64,000 bases of DNA from Hyphomonadaceae bacterium JAD_PAG50586_4 (GTDB taxonomy: Bacteria > Pseudomonadota > Alphaproteobacteria > Caulobacterales > Aquidulcibacteraceae), in NCBI GenBank assembly GCA_023242925.1, contig CP096134.1, positions 3,739,501-3,803,500 on the forward strand, given 5' to 3'. This document shows positions 26,427-35,605 of the stretch, in pieces. The position numbers and the translations under genes were made by a program. Under the pieces are notes generated by a model that worked only from the letters and a program-made list of their open reading frames with translations, was not told the DNA's origin and searched no databases. How positions within the stretch are numbered: position 1 is the stretch's first letter; each line of letters begins with the position of its first letter.

Positions 26427-27474
26427 TTAGCGACGAGCGACGCCGGCGCCGCCATAACTGACCGTTCGCTCTCGTGCGCGATGCGCCAACGTGCGTGCGG
26501 TATCAATGACCATTTCTGGGTGCGTCACCTGAATGACGTGACCCGCGTTGACGACAAGACGCTCCTCGCCGCGCAACGATAGCGATGCTGTTCTTTGATG
26601 CAGACGTCGCCAAGCCGCAGCTGCAGCCGGCGCGTCTGGGAGTGCGCCGCCTGCGGTCAGCACGATGAGCGGAGGGCTTCCCGGCAAAATTTCTGGCGCA
26701 TCGCCGCTGCCTGCCACGCGCCGCAGCGCGACGTTCTCTTCTAGCACCGTGCGCCGGTAATGCGGCGACAGACGCTGGCTCTCCAACAGCGCGCGCAGAC
26801 GCGAAGGAAACGAAGCGTCAAGCGGCCCCTCACAGCCCAATCCCACAAGCTCGCTAAAATCGCGACCCCCGTTTGGGTATAGTCGAAACACGCACGATCG
26901 GCCGAAGCCGCGGCTGCAAGATCATCCTGCAGCGACGCCATGAAAGGCGCCAAGGCAATGTCCTGACCCGGCTCGGCTGGATCGACAAGCACAAGCCCCG
27001 CAACGTCATCCGCATAAAGACGCGCAAATTCGGTGACGACAAGTCCACCGTACGAGCTACCAATCAGCACGAATGGCGCTTGTTCGCCAGCGCGGGCCAG
27101 CAACTCTGAGAGATCGCTGGCGGCGGCGCGCGGTCCTCGCTCTGTTGCGGCCGGCGAAGAAAAGCCGATCCCGGCCCGGTCATACGAGCATACACGCGCA
27201 TCGCGGCTGAGCTCTGGCTGAACGTAGCGCCAGCTGAGGCTGGGAAAACCTAAACCCGCCTCGAGCACAATCGTGGGTGACCCCGCGCCGCTGCAGCGTA
27301 GATTGAGCAAGCGACCATCCGAAAGCTCCACCAGCCCCCCGGATCGGCGTAAGTGAGCAGCGCGCCCTCAGCCCTTGTGGGCCCCGTCGCGCACGCCGCT
27401 GTCGTCAGCGCAGCAGCCATCGCTACGCTGAATATCATCTTGACCAAAACGCCAAGCTTAGCCCGCACGCGCAT
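26427..27474 (-). CDS. Alpha/beta hydrolase (two frame breaks)
   Basis: Three reading frames make one protein of about 345 residues. N-terminus: MIFSVAMAAALTTAACATGP, a lipoprotein-like signal. Core: PTIVLEAGLGFPSLSWRYVQ, YDRAGIGFSS, VLIGSSYGGLVVTEFARLYA (nucleophile Ser in G-S-S-Y-G) and VLVDPAEP. The C-terminal frame supplies the His in VVNAGHVIQVTHPEMV. The breaks sit in the C6 run at 27,335-27,340 and the C5 run at 26,866-26,870; one more base in each restores the frame. Overlaps or abuts the DUF3299 gene. Substrate unknown. Confidence 0.85.
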
Positions 27475-28084
27475 TTCTCAAGCGGAAGAACACGCCGCTC
27501 TCATCTTCACCGGTGAGTTCAAGCACACCCGAGATCACGGTCGCGTCGATCTCGTTCAAGCGCACGGGCGCATCTGCATAGACTTCGATGAATTGGTTGG
27601 GCAGTGCGTGGAAATGGAACGGGCACCCTGGCGGATACGCCATCAGCACGAAATGGCGCTGGGCCGCACCATTCTCCAGCGGCATCATGTACCCGGCCAC
27701 GATGATGCGACGGCCGGCGAGGGCGCGCACATCGGCGGGAAACACCGGGCGCGAATAAATGACCCCGTCAACGGTGCGCGTGCTCTCTTGCGTTGACTCA
27801 AGCAACGACCAGGCGACGCCGCCGCGCGGCGTCGCCGCCGGGCGCCAGATGTCTTCAACAGGCGGGCTCTGTTGAATCTCCAAAATATCGATCGCGTCCG
27901 CGGGTTCGCTCAGCGCAGGCTCATAGAATGTGCGCATGAGAAGCGGTTGATGGCGCGGAAGATCGCGCATTGATGCCGCTTCCGAACGCGCCCAGAGCGC
28001 AGCGCTTCCACCTGACACAAGAAGCGCGAGCGCTATCGCAAAGGCCCAATATTTGCGCGGCAACATGAGCATATCCTTGATCAT
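27458..28084 (-). CDS. DUF3299 protein, ZrgD-like
   Basis: 208 residues from the ATG at 28,084, which overlaps the permease stop (ATGA). A single N-terminal anchor (YWAFAIALALLVSGGSAALW) is followed by the periplasmic DUF3299 domain: PVFPADVRALAGRRIIVAGY, MMPLENG and YPPGCPFHFHALPNQFIEVY. The C-P-F-H-F-H cluster is a plausible metal site. In Vibrio the zinc-regulated zrgABCDE locus has the same order of ATPase, FtsX-like permease and DUF3299 protein and aids zinc uptake; the same role is inferred here. Confidence 0.82.
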   Translation of the reverse strand: MIKDMLMLPRKYWAFAIALALLVSGGSAALWARSEAASMRDLPRHQPLLMRTFYEPALSEPADAIDILEIQQSPPVEDIWRPAATPRGGVAWSLLESTQESTRTVDGVIYSRPVFPADVRALAGRRIIVAGYMMPLENGAAQRHFVLMAYPPGCPFHFHALPNQFIEVYADAPVRLNEIDATVISGVLELTGEDESGVFFRLRNARAG

Positions 28085-29409
28085 GATCGTCCCAGCGTTT
28101 TTGCGATGTCGCCGCCATAGACGCGCAAAGCGGGCGCCAGCGCCGACACGATGGCGATGACGATGACACCAAGCGCAATCAGTCCGAGACCTGGATGGAC
28201 GGCGAACGGTTGAAAACCAAGGTCGGATAAGGTGGCGAAATTCGCCACGGCAAGCCAAAGCAGCGCGTAAGCCAGCAAAAGCCCGGCGACGAGCCCAATC
28301 AATGCGATCGCCAGACCTTCCGCAAGCACGGTGAAAAACACAAAACTGCGTTTGGCGCCCATGACGCGCAGCAGCGCCAGATCGCCCGCGCGCGCCTGAA
28401 CCGCCGCGAGGAGCGCCACGAAGATGGCGAGCCCCGCAACGCTCGCCATCAGCCAACCAAAAATCTGGGCGCCGGCGATGCTGGCGCCAAACAAGCTCAG
28501 CAAGCGCGCTGTTTCCACCGCCGGTACGGCCGCCTGCATTTCCGTTTGCCGATTGATCACCGAGGGTATGCGCACCGCTGCCGAGGCGTTGCGATAAGTC
28601 ACGAGCAATGCCGTGACTTCCGGCCGGAGAGCGCCGCGTTCCTGCAATTGAGGCCGCAGCGCGGCGTTTTGATCTGCGTCGTGCTCGCGGTCTTCGTGGG
28701 CATCGTGTTCGTGATGATCATCAGCGCTCTCGCTATGCCCATGCGCGGCGTGCTCGTCCCCTTCTTCGTGCGCGTGGGCGTCCTCGCCGTGGTCATGGGC
28801 GATTCCATGCACATCCCAGACGGTTTCCAGCGAGGTCACGATGAGGCGATCGATCACGCGGCCCGTTGGTTGTAGGATGCCCACGACCTCGAACGGCTGA
28901 TGCTCATGCTCTTGACCGCTCTCGCCCAATCCGTGCGAGCCGAAAAAGCGCTGACCAATATGCGCCCCCGTCTCGCGGGCGACATCAGCGCCAATCACTG
29001 CTTCGCCTACTGCCTCGTTCAATCGCCCATCGCCGAGACTGGCATGCTGAAGATCGAGATAGGCGGACTCGGTGCCGACGATGCGGAAGCCGCGGAAATT
29101 GTCGCCAAGTGCAAGCGGCACGACGCGCGCCACAGCTGGATCGCGTCGCAACAGATCAATGCTTTCGAGCGAGATATTGCCCGTCGGCTGATCGATGTGA
29201 AAGACGCTGGAGAGGATGAGCTGTAATGGCGAACCTTTGGCGCCGACCACGAGATCGACGCCCTCGGCGTCGCGGGTAAAGCGCGCATTGGCCTGGGTCG
29301 AGAACGCCAGCAACACCGAGAGCAGCGCCACAGCAATCGCCACCAATAGCACATTGAGCGCGGTGGTCAGTTTGCGGTCCCACAAATATCCTGCGACCAG
29401 CGACATCAT
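28081..29409 (-). CDS. FtsX-like ABC permease with His-rich loop, ZrgC-like
   Basis: 442 residues with the FtsX/MacB layout: one N-terminal helix (TTALNVLLVAIAVALLSVLL), a large periplasmic domain, and three C-terminal helices ending VIVIAIVSALAPALRVYGG. At about residues 201-250 the periplasmic domain carries a stretch with many histidines (HDHGEDAHAHEEGDEHAAHG and more HHEHDAHED), an obvious zinc-binding tether. It overlaps both the ATPase gene and the DUF3299 gene. Role: inner-membrane part of a zinc-linked transport or extraction system. Confidence 0.88.
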   Translation of the reverse strand: MMSLVAGYLWDRKLTTALNVLLVAIAVALLSVLLAFSTQANARFTRDAEGVDLVVGAKGSPLQLILSSVFHIDQPTGNISLESIDLLRRDPAVARVVPLALGDNFRGFRIVGTESAYLDLQHASLGDGRLNEAVGEAVIGADVARETGAHIGQRFFGSHGLGESGQEHEHQPFEVVGILQPTGRVIDRLIVTSLETVWDVHGIAHDHGEDAHAHEEGDEHAAHGHSESADDHHEHDAHEDREHDADQNAALRPQLQERGALRPEVTALLVTYRNASAAVRIPSVINRQTEMQAAVPAVETARLLSLFGASIAGAQIFGWLMASVAGLAIFVALLAAVQARAGDLALLRVMGAKRSFVFFTVLAEGLAIALIGLVAGLLLAYALLWLAVANFATLSDLGFQPFAVHPGLGLIALGVIVIAIVSALAPALRVYGGDIAKTLGRS

Positions 29410-30050
29410 CAGGCGCCACCCCGCAATTCGACGATTTGAGGGAAATGCGCGCGCAGACGCGCATCATGGGTGGCGATCAGCAAGGCCGAGCCTTGCGTTG
29501 CGGCGGTCTGCTTCAAGAGTTCAGCGACGCGCGCTGTGTTCTCATCGTCGAGCGCCGAGGTTGGCTCGTCTGCGATCAACAAGGCGGGCTTGGCGATCAC
29601 GGCGCGCGCGATGGCGGCGCGCTGAGCTTCACCCTGACTGAGCGCCGCCGGTTTTGCGTGCGCACGGTGCGCAATCCCCAAGCGCTGCAGCAAGTCATCT
29701 GCCTCGGCTGCATTGCGTGGTTTGCCGGCAAGTTTTTGCGCCAACAGCAAGTTCGCACGCACACTGAGCGCCGAGACAAGACGCAAAGTTTGAAACACGA
29801 CGCCAATGTGATTGCGCCGCACAGCATCGCGTCGCGCTTGGGACAAGGTTGAGAGATTTTCGCCGGCGACTTCGATCTGGCCTGCTTGCGCAGAGATGAG
29901 GCCGCAAATGAGATAGATCAGAGTCGTCTTTCCCGAACCTGAGGGCCCAAGCAGCAGCTTCTGCTCGCCGGCTTCGAGATTGAAGTCGAACCCGTTCAGG
30001 ATCGGACGCGCGCCGAAACTATAGGACACGCCTTCAAGGGCTACGATCAT
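29409..30050 (-). CDS. LolD-type ABC ATPase, ZrgB-like
   Basis: 213 residues: Walker A LLLGPSGSGKTTL, signature LSQGEAQRAAIARAVI, Walker B LLIADEPTSALDD, H-loop LLIATHDARL. It belongs to the MacB/LolD group that works with FtsX-like permeases without a substrate-binding protein. The stop and start with the permease overlap at 29,409 and it overlaps the small secreted protein gene before it. Part of the zrg-like zinc unit. Confidence 0.9.
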   Translation of the reverse strand: MIVALEGVSYSFGARPILNGFDFNLEAGEQKLLLGPSGSGKTTLIYLICGLISAQAGQIEVAGENLSTLSQARRDAVRRNHIGVVFQTLRLVSALSVRANLLLAQKLAGKPRNAAEADDLLQRLGIAHRAHAKPAALSQGEAQRAAIARAVIAKPALLIADEPTSALDDENTARVAELLKQTAATQGSALLIATHDARLRAHFPQIVELRGGA

Positions 30051-30354
30051 TGCCGTGCGGCGACGACACGCTCACGCTGGCGCCCTCTTCGCTCGCACGG
30101 TCTCGATCCAAGGCTTGCGCCTCGGCCCGCTCGTCACGCGGGGTCATGGTTTCCTGGCGCGCATCTTGCGCATTCTCTTGGCTCGACGTCACATCAGGCT
30201 GCGCTGACGGCTCATGCTGTGGGGCGCGCGCGAAAGGTGAGTAGCGCTGGGGCGCGCCGTACTCGTAACCGGCCATTTCATGCCACTCGCAGGCCGTTGC
30301 AGGCCCCACCGCCAAAGCGAACAAGCCAATGCCTGCCAAGAGTGCGCGCTTCAT
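30034..30354 (-). CDS. Small secreted protein, first gene after the Zur box
   Basis: 106 residues from the ATG at 30,354. Signal peptide MKRALLAGIGLFALAVGPAT ends at TACEW, and the mature protein starts CEWHEMAGYEYGAPQRYSPF before a low-complexity, Gln/Glu/Arg-rich tail. It holds the place of ZrgA in zrg operons, but without the His-rich DUF2796 domain. The start lies 22 bp from the Zur-box-like operator, and it overlaps the ATPase start. Role in metal capture is inferred from position only. Confidence 0.75.
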   Translation of the reverse strand: MKRALLAGIGLFALAVGPATACEWHEMAGYEYGAPQRYSPFARAPQHEPSAQPDVTSSQENAQDARQETMTPRDERAEAQALDRDRASEEGASVSVSSPHGNDRSP

Positions 30355-30375
30355 CACCAATCTCCGAATTCGTGA

Positions 30376-30390
30376 TGTTATCTCATAACA
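30376..30390 (-). promoter_or_regulatory. Zur-box-like operator 1
   Basis: TGTTAT-CTC-ATAACA, a 6-3-6 inverted repeat 22 bp in front of the zrg-like operon. The same 6-3-6 half-sites recur at 35,161-35,175 in the promoter of the COG0523/Zur genes. The AT-rich TGTTAT...ATAACA form agrees with Zur sites known from alphaproteobacteria. Repression of the minus-strand operon in zinc-replete cells is inferred. Confidence 0.78.
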
Positions 30391-30570
30391 CACCCATTTC
30401 GTAAAGACCGCTGTTTTTACTCGTCTTTTTCCTCTCACCCGGCCTTTGACACGCCTCGCTCGGCAATTCAGCGCCGCAAGCGACAGCCAGGCATTCGCCT
30501 CCCATTTGTCCAGGCGGCGCCGTTGCCTCTTTCCCATCGTTTGGCCGGCGGCGCGCGGACAAAAAGAAAA

Positions 30571-30602
30571 GGCCCGGCGTCGCCGCCGGGCCTTGAAGGT
30601 GC
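30571..30602 (-). terminator. Rho-independent terminator of the ZnuD-like gene
   Basis: GGCCCGGCG (30,571-30,579) pairs with CGCCGGGCC (30,584-30,592) over a 4-nt loop. On the minus strand the stem is followed by TTTTCTTTTTGT. It lies just beyond the stop of the receptor gene at 30,619 and separates it from the Zur-controlled operon downstream. Confidence 0.75.
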
Positions 30603-30618
30603 TCTCAGGGGTTAGAAA

Positions 30619-32671
30619 CTAGAACGATGTCGCGACTGTGAAGCGGATATTGCGCCCCGGCAGCGGCAATTCATCCTTCAAGAATGAAGCATGCACGCGC
30701 CCCTCTTCGTCCGTGAGGTTGCGACCGTTGAGACGCAAAGTCAGTCGTCCTTGATCTCCTCCCGGACGGAACGCGAGGCCGGCATTCAAGAAGGTGTAGC
30801 CGTCAGTCTCCGTCTCAAACGCGGCCAATCGATCTTGCTCGCCGGTTGTCACCGCCTCGATGCGTCCGCGCCACGCATCATTCTCCGCGTCCAGTCCGAC
30901 CGTCAGCGACTGGGGTGGTATGCGAGGGGATAACCACCGCCATCAAACTCGGCGCGCACGATATCGTAGGAAACATCGCCTGAAACCGAGAAGCCGCCGG
31001 CCTCAAAAGACGCGCGCGCGCAGAGATTTCGCCGCCCGTGAATGTGGCGTCCTGCTGGGTGAAGATAAAGACCGGCAGCACTTCAGCGTCGGCCGGAATT
31101 GAGGGATCGCTTTCGTCGGGCGCAAAGCCGCTCGTTTCTGTCGTCTCATCGAGCCAGAACACGTCCCCACGCTCAACCAGGGCAATGTAATCCTCGAAGC
31201 CGACGCGATAGACGTTCGCTTCCAGCCGCACGGGCCCAGTATCGTAGCGCGCCGAGATTTCAAATGATGTCGCGGTTTCTTGATCCAATGCGGCATCGCC
31301 GATCTCGTAATTGGCCGTCGCGAGGTGGGGGCCATCGGCGAAAAGCTCAATCGCTGTCGGCGCACGTTGAGTTCGGGCCAAAGTGGCGCCCACGAACCAG
31401 TTCTCGGCAGGACGCACAAAAACGCCGCCCGAAACGCTGGTATTGTCGAATTCGCGGCTGCCTGCGCCCTGATTGTCAATTTCGCGCCGCTCGAATCGCG
31501 CGCCGCCCTCTAGGCCCCAGCCGCCCGTGTCCCAACGTTCGATCACGAACACGCCGATATCTTGCGTGTTGGTCGGCGTGATAAAGGCCTCATCACCCTC
31601 GGCGGCGAAATCCACATCGGTGTATTGCAGCCCTACGACGCCGCGGAGTTGATCGTCACGATTGCCGTGATGGCCTTCGACACGCCCTTCCCAACCGTCG
31701 CTCGTGAATTGCGTGCCCGGCGCGCCGTCGCCTTCAAATTCCGTATGCTCGTAATCTGAATGTTGGACGCCAAAATCGAGACGGGTGAACGGTCCTGCAT
31801 CGATGCGCACATCGCCCCGCGCTTCGATGCGCGTCTGCTCCAGTTCGATATGCCCGCCTGGTTCGCTGGGATCTTCAGGCGGCAAGCCATAATCGTCTTC
31901 TGTGCGCTTGATCGCCAGACCCGCATAGCCGCGCTCGCCAACCAGGGAGCCGCCCGCCGAATAGGCACGCAAGCTGGTCCACGAATTGACCGCTTCGCCA
32001 ACCGGCGTGTCGTAATCATCCGTCTCTCGCCCAGCTGCGCTCAAACGGAACGCGAATGGGCCTGCCCCAGCCGTGACGGCGCCGAAACCTTGTCGCCCTT
32101 CATCGACGCTTGAATAAGAGGCAAGCCCCTCAAAGCTGAGCGCGTCGGCTGGACGCGTGGGAATGCTTTCATCGAGCACGTTGACGACACCACCGATGGC
32201 GTTGCCGCCATAGGCCAGGGCCGCCGCGCCGCGAAGCACTTCGATGCGACTGGCGTCCAGTCCGTCAGCGGTGACAGCATGATCGGGACTGGCCGAAGAC
32301 GCATCGATCGCGCCGATCCCATTCTGCAGCACGCGCACGCGATCATCGCCAAGACCGCGAATGATCGGGCGGCTGGCGCCAGCGCCAAAGAAGGTCGTTG
32401 TGATGCCAGGCTGGGCGTCGAGCGTGTCGCCGAGACCGCCGTTCAACGTCTCTACGATGTCGTCACGATTGAGCACCGTTGCGCCCTGAAGACTTTCGAG
32501 GCGCGCGCCTTCAAGTGGCGCGGTTACGACAATATCCCCTTCTTGCGTCGTTTGCGCGAAACTCAGGGTCGGACACAGAGAGCCGACAACAGCGGCCATA
32601 ACGAGCTTTGCATAGGGGGCTTGCGCGGGAACGAGCGGCGCAACGCCGCTTTGCTTGGATTGAATAGGCAT
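30619..32671 (-). CDS. ZnuD-like TonB-dependent zinc receptor (two frame breaks)
   Basis: About 684 residues when joined. Signal peptide near MAAVVGSLCPTLSFAQ, TonB box GDIVVTAP, and the plug with RPIIRGLGDDRVRVLQNGIG, SASPDHAVTADGLDASRIEV and AALAYGGNAIGGVVNVLDES, which is characteristic of the ZnuD/HmuR-like zinc receptors. The barrel is interrupted near 31,010-31,021 (a GCGC run) and at 30,912-30,915 (GGGG for five). The last frame closes with NGRNLTDEEGRVHASFLKDE and a terminal VATSF. It follows a DUF2946-like gene on the same strand and ends at a terminator. Confidence 0.88.
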
Positions 32672-32770
32672 GGAAATTCCTCATACAGAACGGAGAGCGC
32701 GTCCAACGGACGGCGCGGGCCGAAGCGCGCGAAGCGACGCATGGGTCGCGCATCTCGCGGCTTAGTCTGG

Positions 32771-33253
32771 TTAGAGGAATTGAGGCGGCGCTCGACTCTG
32801 CCAGGAATGCGATGGCCGCAGCGGCCCCGGCAAATAGGCGCTGAAAATTGGCGCAACGCGAAGCACGCGCGCGGCGGTAGGGTTCGCCGACGCCGGTGCG
32901 ACGCCATGGCCGTTGGCGCCTAGGGTCTGACAAATCGCGCAAGCGGCTTGGTCGGCTCCATGGCCTTCATCGAATGTGTGTGCCGAAATAGTCGCAGGCA
33001 TCGAGACGCCGGCGACTGGGAAGGGAACATCGACGTGCGCTTGGACCACGAAGAGATGGAGCGCGATCGCGAATATCGCGAGCAAAGAGGGCAGCGTGCG
33101 CGGCGTTACGCGACGCTCACCCGCACTCAAGATGTTGCCCCTCGGCGACAATCGGGATTCTCCCTGCGACGCGCACGCAACATTAGAGGTTTCAACGACC
33201 CTTGCCAACCGCGCCCGCCCCCGATGCGACCAAAGCCGCTTGTCGCGCCACAT
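32771..33253 (-). CDS. DUF2946-like small protein (copy 2)
   Basis: Up to 160 residues; the true start is unclear and may be near the TTG/GTG codons around 33,130. One helix (LPSLLAIFAIALHLFVVQAH), then a Cys motif CAICQTLGANG, and the C-terminus RPSHSWQSRAPPQFL. It shares the helix-C-x-x-C-Q-T-L-HSWQSRAPP pattern with the gene at 25,956, and likewise lies just upstream of a TonB receptor. This conserved pairing suggests a helper of the receptor or a periplasmic metal-binding partner. Confidence 0.72.
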   Translation of the reverse strand: MWRDKRLWSHRGRARLARVVETSNVACASQGESRLSPRGNILSAGERRVTPRTLPSLLAIFAIALHLFVVQAHVDVPFPVAGVSMPATISAHTFDEGHGADQAACAICQTLGANGHGVAPASANPTAARVLRVAPIFSAYLPGPLRPSHSWQSRAPPQFL

Positions 33254-33481
33254 CCTTTACGTCTGCTGAAGGGTTCGGACCCGACTTGTGATCTCTCCGC
33301 AACGCTTCGCGACGCTGGCTGATCGCGACGAGGTACAAATCGGCGCACGCGCGCTTTCCATTTCCGGCGAAACGCGATGGCTGCGTCGATGCGCTCGCCG
33401 CTTCAAAACGCGCTCTTCGCCCCTGGGGCGCATCCTGTCATCTGGTTCGTCTAGGCTAGGGCCGTATCATCACAGTAGACG

Positions 33482-33904
33482 TCATGGTTTCTTTGCACGC
33501 GCCGGGGTTTCAGTCCCGCAGGCCCTGCAGGCGCCGTGGACCTCGATGGAGACCTGCTCGGCCCGGAATTGCCGGGCGGTGGAGGCGATCTCAAGCGCGA
33601 TGCGCGCATCCATGCTCTCGATCTCGCTTACCTCTCCACAATCGTCGCAGATCAGGAACACATGTTCGGGACAGGCTGGCGCGTGCGCGCAAGCCTGATA
33701 GGCATTAAGACTCTCAATGCGATGAATGAGCCCGCATCGCGTGAGATAATCGAGGGTGCGATAGATCGTCGGCGCTCGCGCTACGCGACCGCGTCTCCTG
33801 CTGAGCAAGCCCAGCAATTCATAAGCCTTGATAGGTCGCGCAGACGCTTTGATCATATCCAGCACCTCACGGCGCAAGGGCGTGAGATCAAGATCATCAC
33901 TCAT
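33482..33904 (-). CDS. zur: Zur, Fur-family zinc-responsive repressor
   Basis: About 140 residues from the ATG at 33,904 that overlaps the COG0523 stop codon by one base. N-terminal winged helix with RAPTIYRTLDYLTRCGLIHR; dimer and metal domain with HVFLICDDCGEVSEIE and a second C-x-x-C in CRACG, the structural zinc site of Fur proteins. The proximity to COG0523 and ZnuD-like genes and two matching operators argue for Zur rather than Fur. It represses zinc uptake when zinc is bound. Confidence 0.88.
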   Translation of the reverse strand: MSDDLDLTPLRREVLDMIKASARPIKAYELLGLLSRRRGRVARAPTIYRTLDYLTRCGLIHRIESLNAYQACAHAPACPEHVFLICDDCGEVSEIESMDARIALEIASTARQFRAEQVSIEVHGACRACGTETPARAKKP

Positions 33905-35130
33905 CAAGCGCCCCATTTTGGGAACGGATCGCGCAGCGGACTTTTGCGGCGTTTGCGCGCCGGCTTGTGCAGATCGTCAGGGATCGCGGTGAGGCAAGCA
34001 TCGAGCCGCGCGCGAATCGCTGCTTCGTCCATGCCGATTCCGATGAAGACGAGCTCTTGGCGCCGATCGCCCACCTTCGGATCCCAATACTCGTCCATCA
34101 TCTGCTTGAACGCAGGACTGTCGGGCCAGCGCTGACGTGGGATCGCGGCCCACCAAGCGCCCAGGCCCTGGTGTTGCACCATAGCGCCCGCCTGGCTGAC
34201 TTCGCCGAGCCAATCGGGACGCGTGACGATCCAGAAATGGCCCTTGGCGCGGACGACGTTTGGCCATGACTCATTGAAGAACGCGTAGAGCTTTTCGGGA
34301 TGAAACGGCTTGCGCGCTTTGTAGACGAAGCTCTCGACGCCATAGGCCTCAGTTTCTGGGGTATGAGCCGCAAACCCGTATAATTCCTTGAACCAAAGCG
34401 GATGCTGCTGCGCCCTCTCGTAATCGAAGAGCTTAGTGTCGAGGATCGCGTCAAGCGGCGCCTTGCCCCAATTGGTTTCCACGATGCGTGCGTCCGTATT
34501 GAGCGAGGCGACCAGCTTGTGCACAATGGTGCGCTGGTCAGGCGTCACGGCGTCGATCTTGTTGATGACGATTACATCGGCGAACTCGATCTGCTCAGCC
34601 AATAAAGCGACGAGCGCACGAGTGTCGCCTTCACCGGCGGTTTCTCCGCGATCTTTCAAGAAGTCCTGCGAAGAATAATCTTTCAGCAAGTTCACCGCAT
34701 CGACGACCGTCACCATCGTGTCGATGCGTGCGAGGTCAGCCAGACTTTCGCCGGCTTCGTCGCGAAAATCGAACGTCGCGGCGACAGGCAAAGGTTCGGA
34801 GACGCCGGTGCTTTCGATTAGCAAATAATCGAAGCGGCCCGCGCCGGCGAGCTTGCGCACTTCTTTGAGGAGGTCATCGCGCAGGGTGCAGCAGATGCAC
34901 CCGTTCGACATCTCGACCAGCGTCTCGCTTGTGCGCGAAAGATCAGCGCCGCCTTGGCGAACAAGTTCAGCGTCGATGTTTACCTCGCTCATGTCGTTGA
35001 CAATGACCGCGACGCGTTTGCCCTCGCGATTGTTCAAAACGTGGTTGAGAAGGGTGGTTTTGCCCGCACCCAGAAAGCCTGAGAGCACGGTGACAGGCAG
35101 ACGCTGATCTTGAACTGCTGACGTCGTCAT
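33904..35130 (-). CDS. COG0523 (CobW-type) zinc metallochaperone GTPase
   Basis: About 408 residues. P-loop [20 protein letters not shown], the metal motif [17 protein letters not shown] (C-x-C-C), switch/Walker [19 protein letters not shown], and the specificity loop VINKIDAVT (NKxD). The C-terminal CobW_C domain ends in the basic [14 protein letters not shown]. Start ATG at 35,130 has GAGG upstream. It is coupled to zur and lies 30 bp from the second Zur-box-like site, so it is likely a ZigA/ZNG1-type protein that moves zinc to client enzymes in zinc starvation. Confidence 0.9.
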   Translation of the reverse strand: MTTSAVQDQRLPVTVLSGFLGAGKTTLLNHVLNNREGKRVAVIVNDMSEVNIDAELVRQGGADLSRTSETLVEMSNGCICCTLRDDLLKEVRKLAGAGRFDYLLIESTGVSEPLPVAATFDFRDEAGESLADLARIDTMVTVVDAVNLLKDYSSQDFLKDRGETAGEGDTRALVALLAEQIEFADVIVINKIDAVTPDQRTIVHKLVASLNTDARIVETNWGKAPLDAILDTKLFDYERAQQHPLWFKELYGFAAHTPETEAYGVESFVYKARKPFHPEKLYAFFNESWPNVVRAKGHFWIVTRPDWLGEVSQAGAMVQHQGLGAWWAAIPRQRWPDSPAFKQMMDEYWDPKVGDRRQELVFIGIGMDEAAIRARLDACLTAIPDDLHKPARKRRKSPLRDPFPKWGA

Positions 35131-35160
35131 TTTTCGCCTCACCGGCTTGCACTTCGCACG

Positions 35161-35175
35161 TGTTATATTATAACA
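35161..35175. promoter_or_regulatory. Zur-box-like operator 2 (divergent promoter)
   Basis: TGTTAT-ATT-ATAACA lies between the COG0523 gene (start 35,130, minus) and the MerC-like gene (start 35,204, plus), within about 30 bp of each start. The half-sites are identical to operator 1 at 30,376. It should control both directions. Confidence 0.82.
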
Positions 35176-35203
35176 TCACAAGCTTACAACAGGATTGAGA
35201 CGT

Positions 35204-35605
35204 ATGACGCGCGCCATGGACGCCACCGCCCTCGGGCTTTCGACGCTTTGCATCCTCCATTGCCTGGGTTTGCCGCTTCTGGCGGCCGCTCTCCCGCTCG
35301 CGGTCGGCTTGGCCGAGGCCGAGTGGGTGCATTGGCTGCTCGTCGCGCTGGCCGCGCCCGCGGCCTTGATCGCGATCGCGCCTTCGCTCGCGCAGCGGCC
35401 AATCCCTTGGCGCATTCCGACGCTTGCGGTGCTTGGCTTGAGCGGCCTCGGCAGCGCGCTCTTTGTCTCGAGCGAAACCTGGGAGACAGCGCTCTCTGTC
35501 AGCGGCGCCCTCGTGCTGGCGACAGCGCACATTCTGAACTGGCGCCACGCGCACCGGCGCGCGCACCCAGCGCGTGGCCTTTCCCGCAGCACTGAGCTTT
35601 CTTAA
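35204..35605 (+). CDS. MerC-domain membrane protein
   Basis: About 133 residues. ATG at 35,204 follows AGGA. Four helices: the first carries LSTLCILHCLGLPLLAAALP, whose Cys...His-Cys pattern is the metal-contacting part of MerC-type proteins. Further helices end with VLATAHILNWRHAHRRAH, a His-rich tail. MerC proteins move mercury or other soft metals across the inner membrane; control by a Zur-like site suggests a zinc role here. Its TAA overlaps the ATG of the next gene by one base. Confidence 0.8.
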   Translation: MTRAMDATALGLSTLCILHCLGLPLLAAALPLAVGLAEAEWVHWLLVALAAPAALIAIAPSLAQRPIPWRIPTLAVLGLSGLGSALFVSSETWETALSVSGALVLATAHILNWRHAHRRAHPARGLSRSTELS

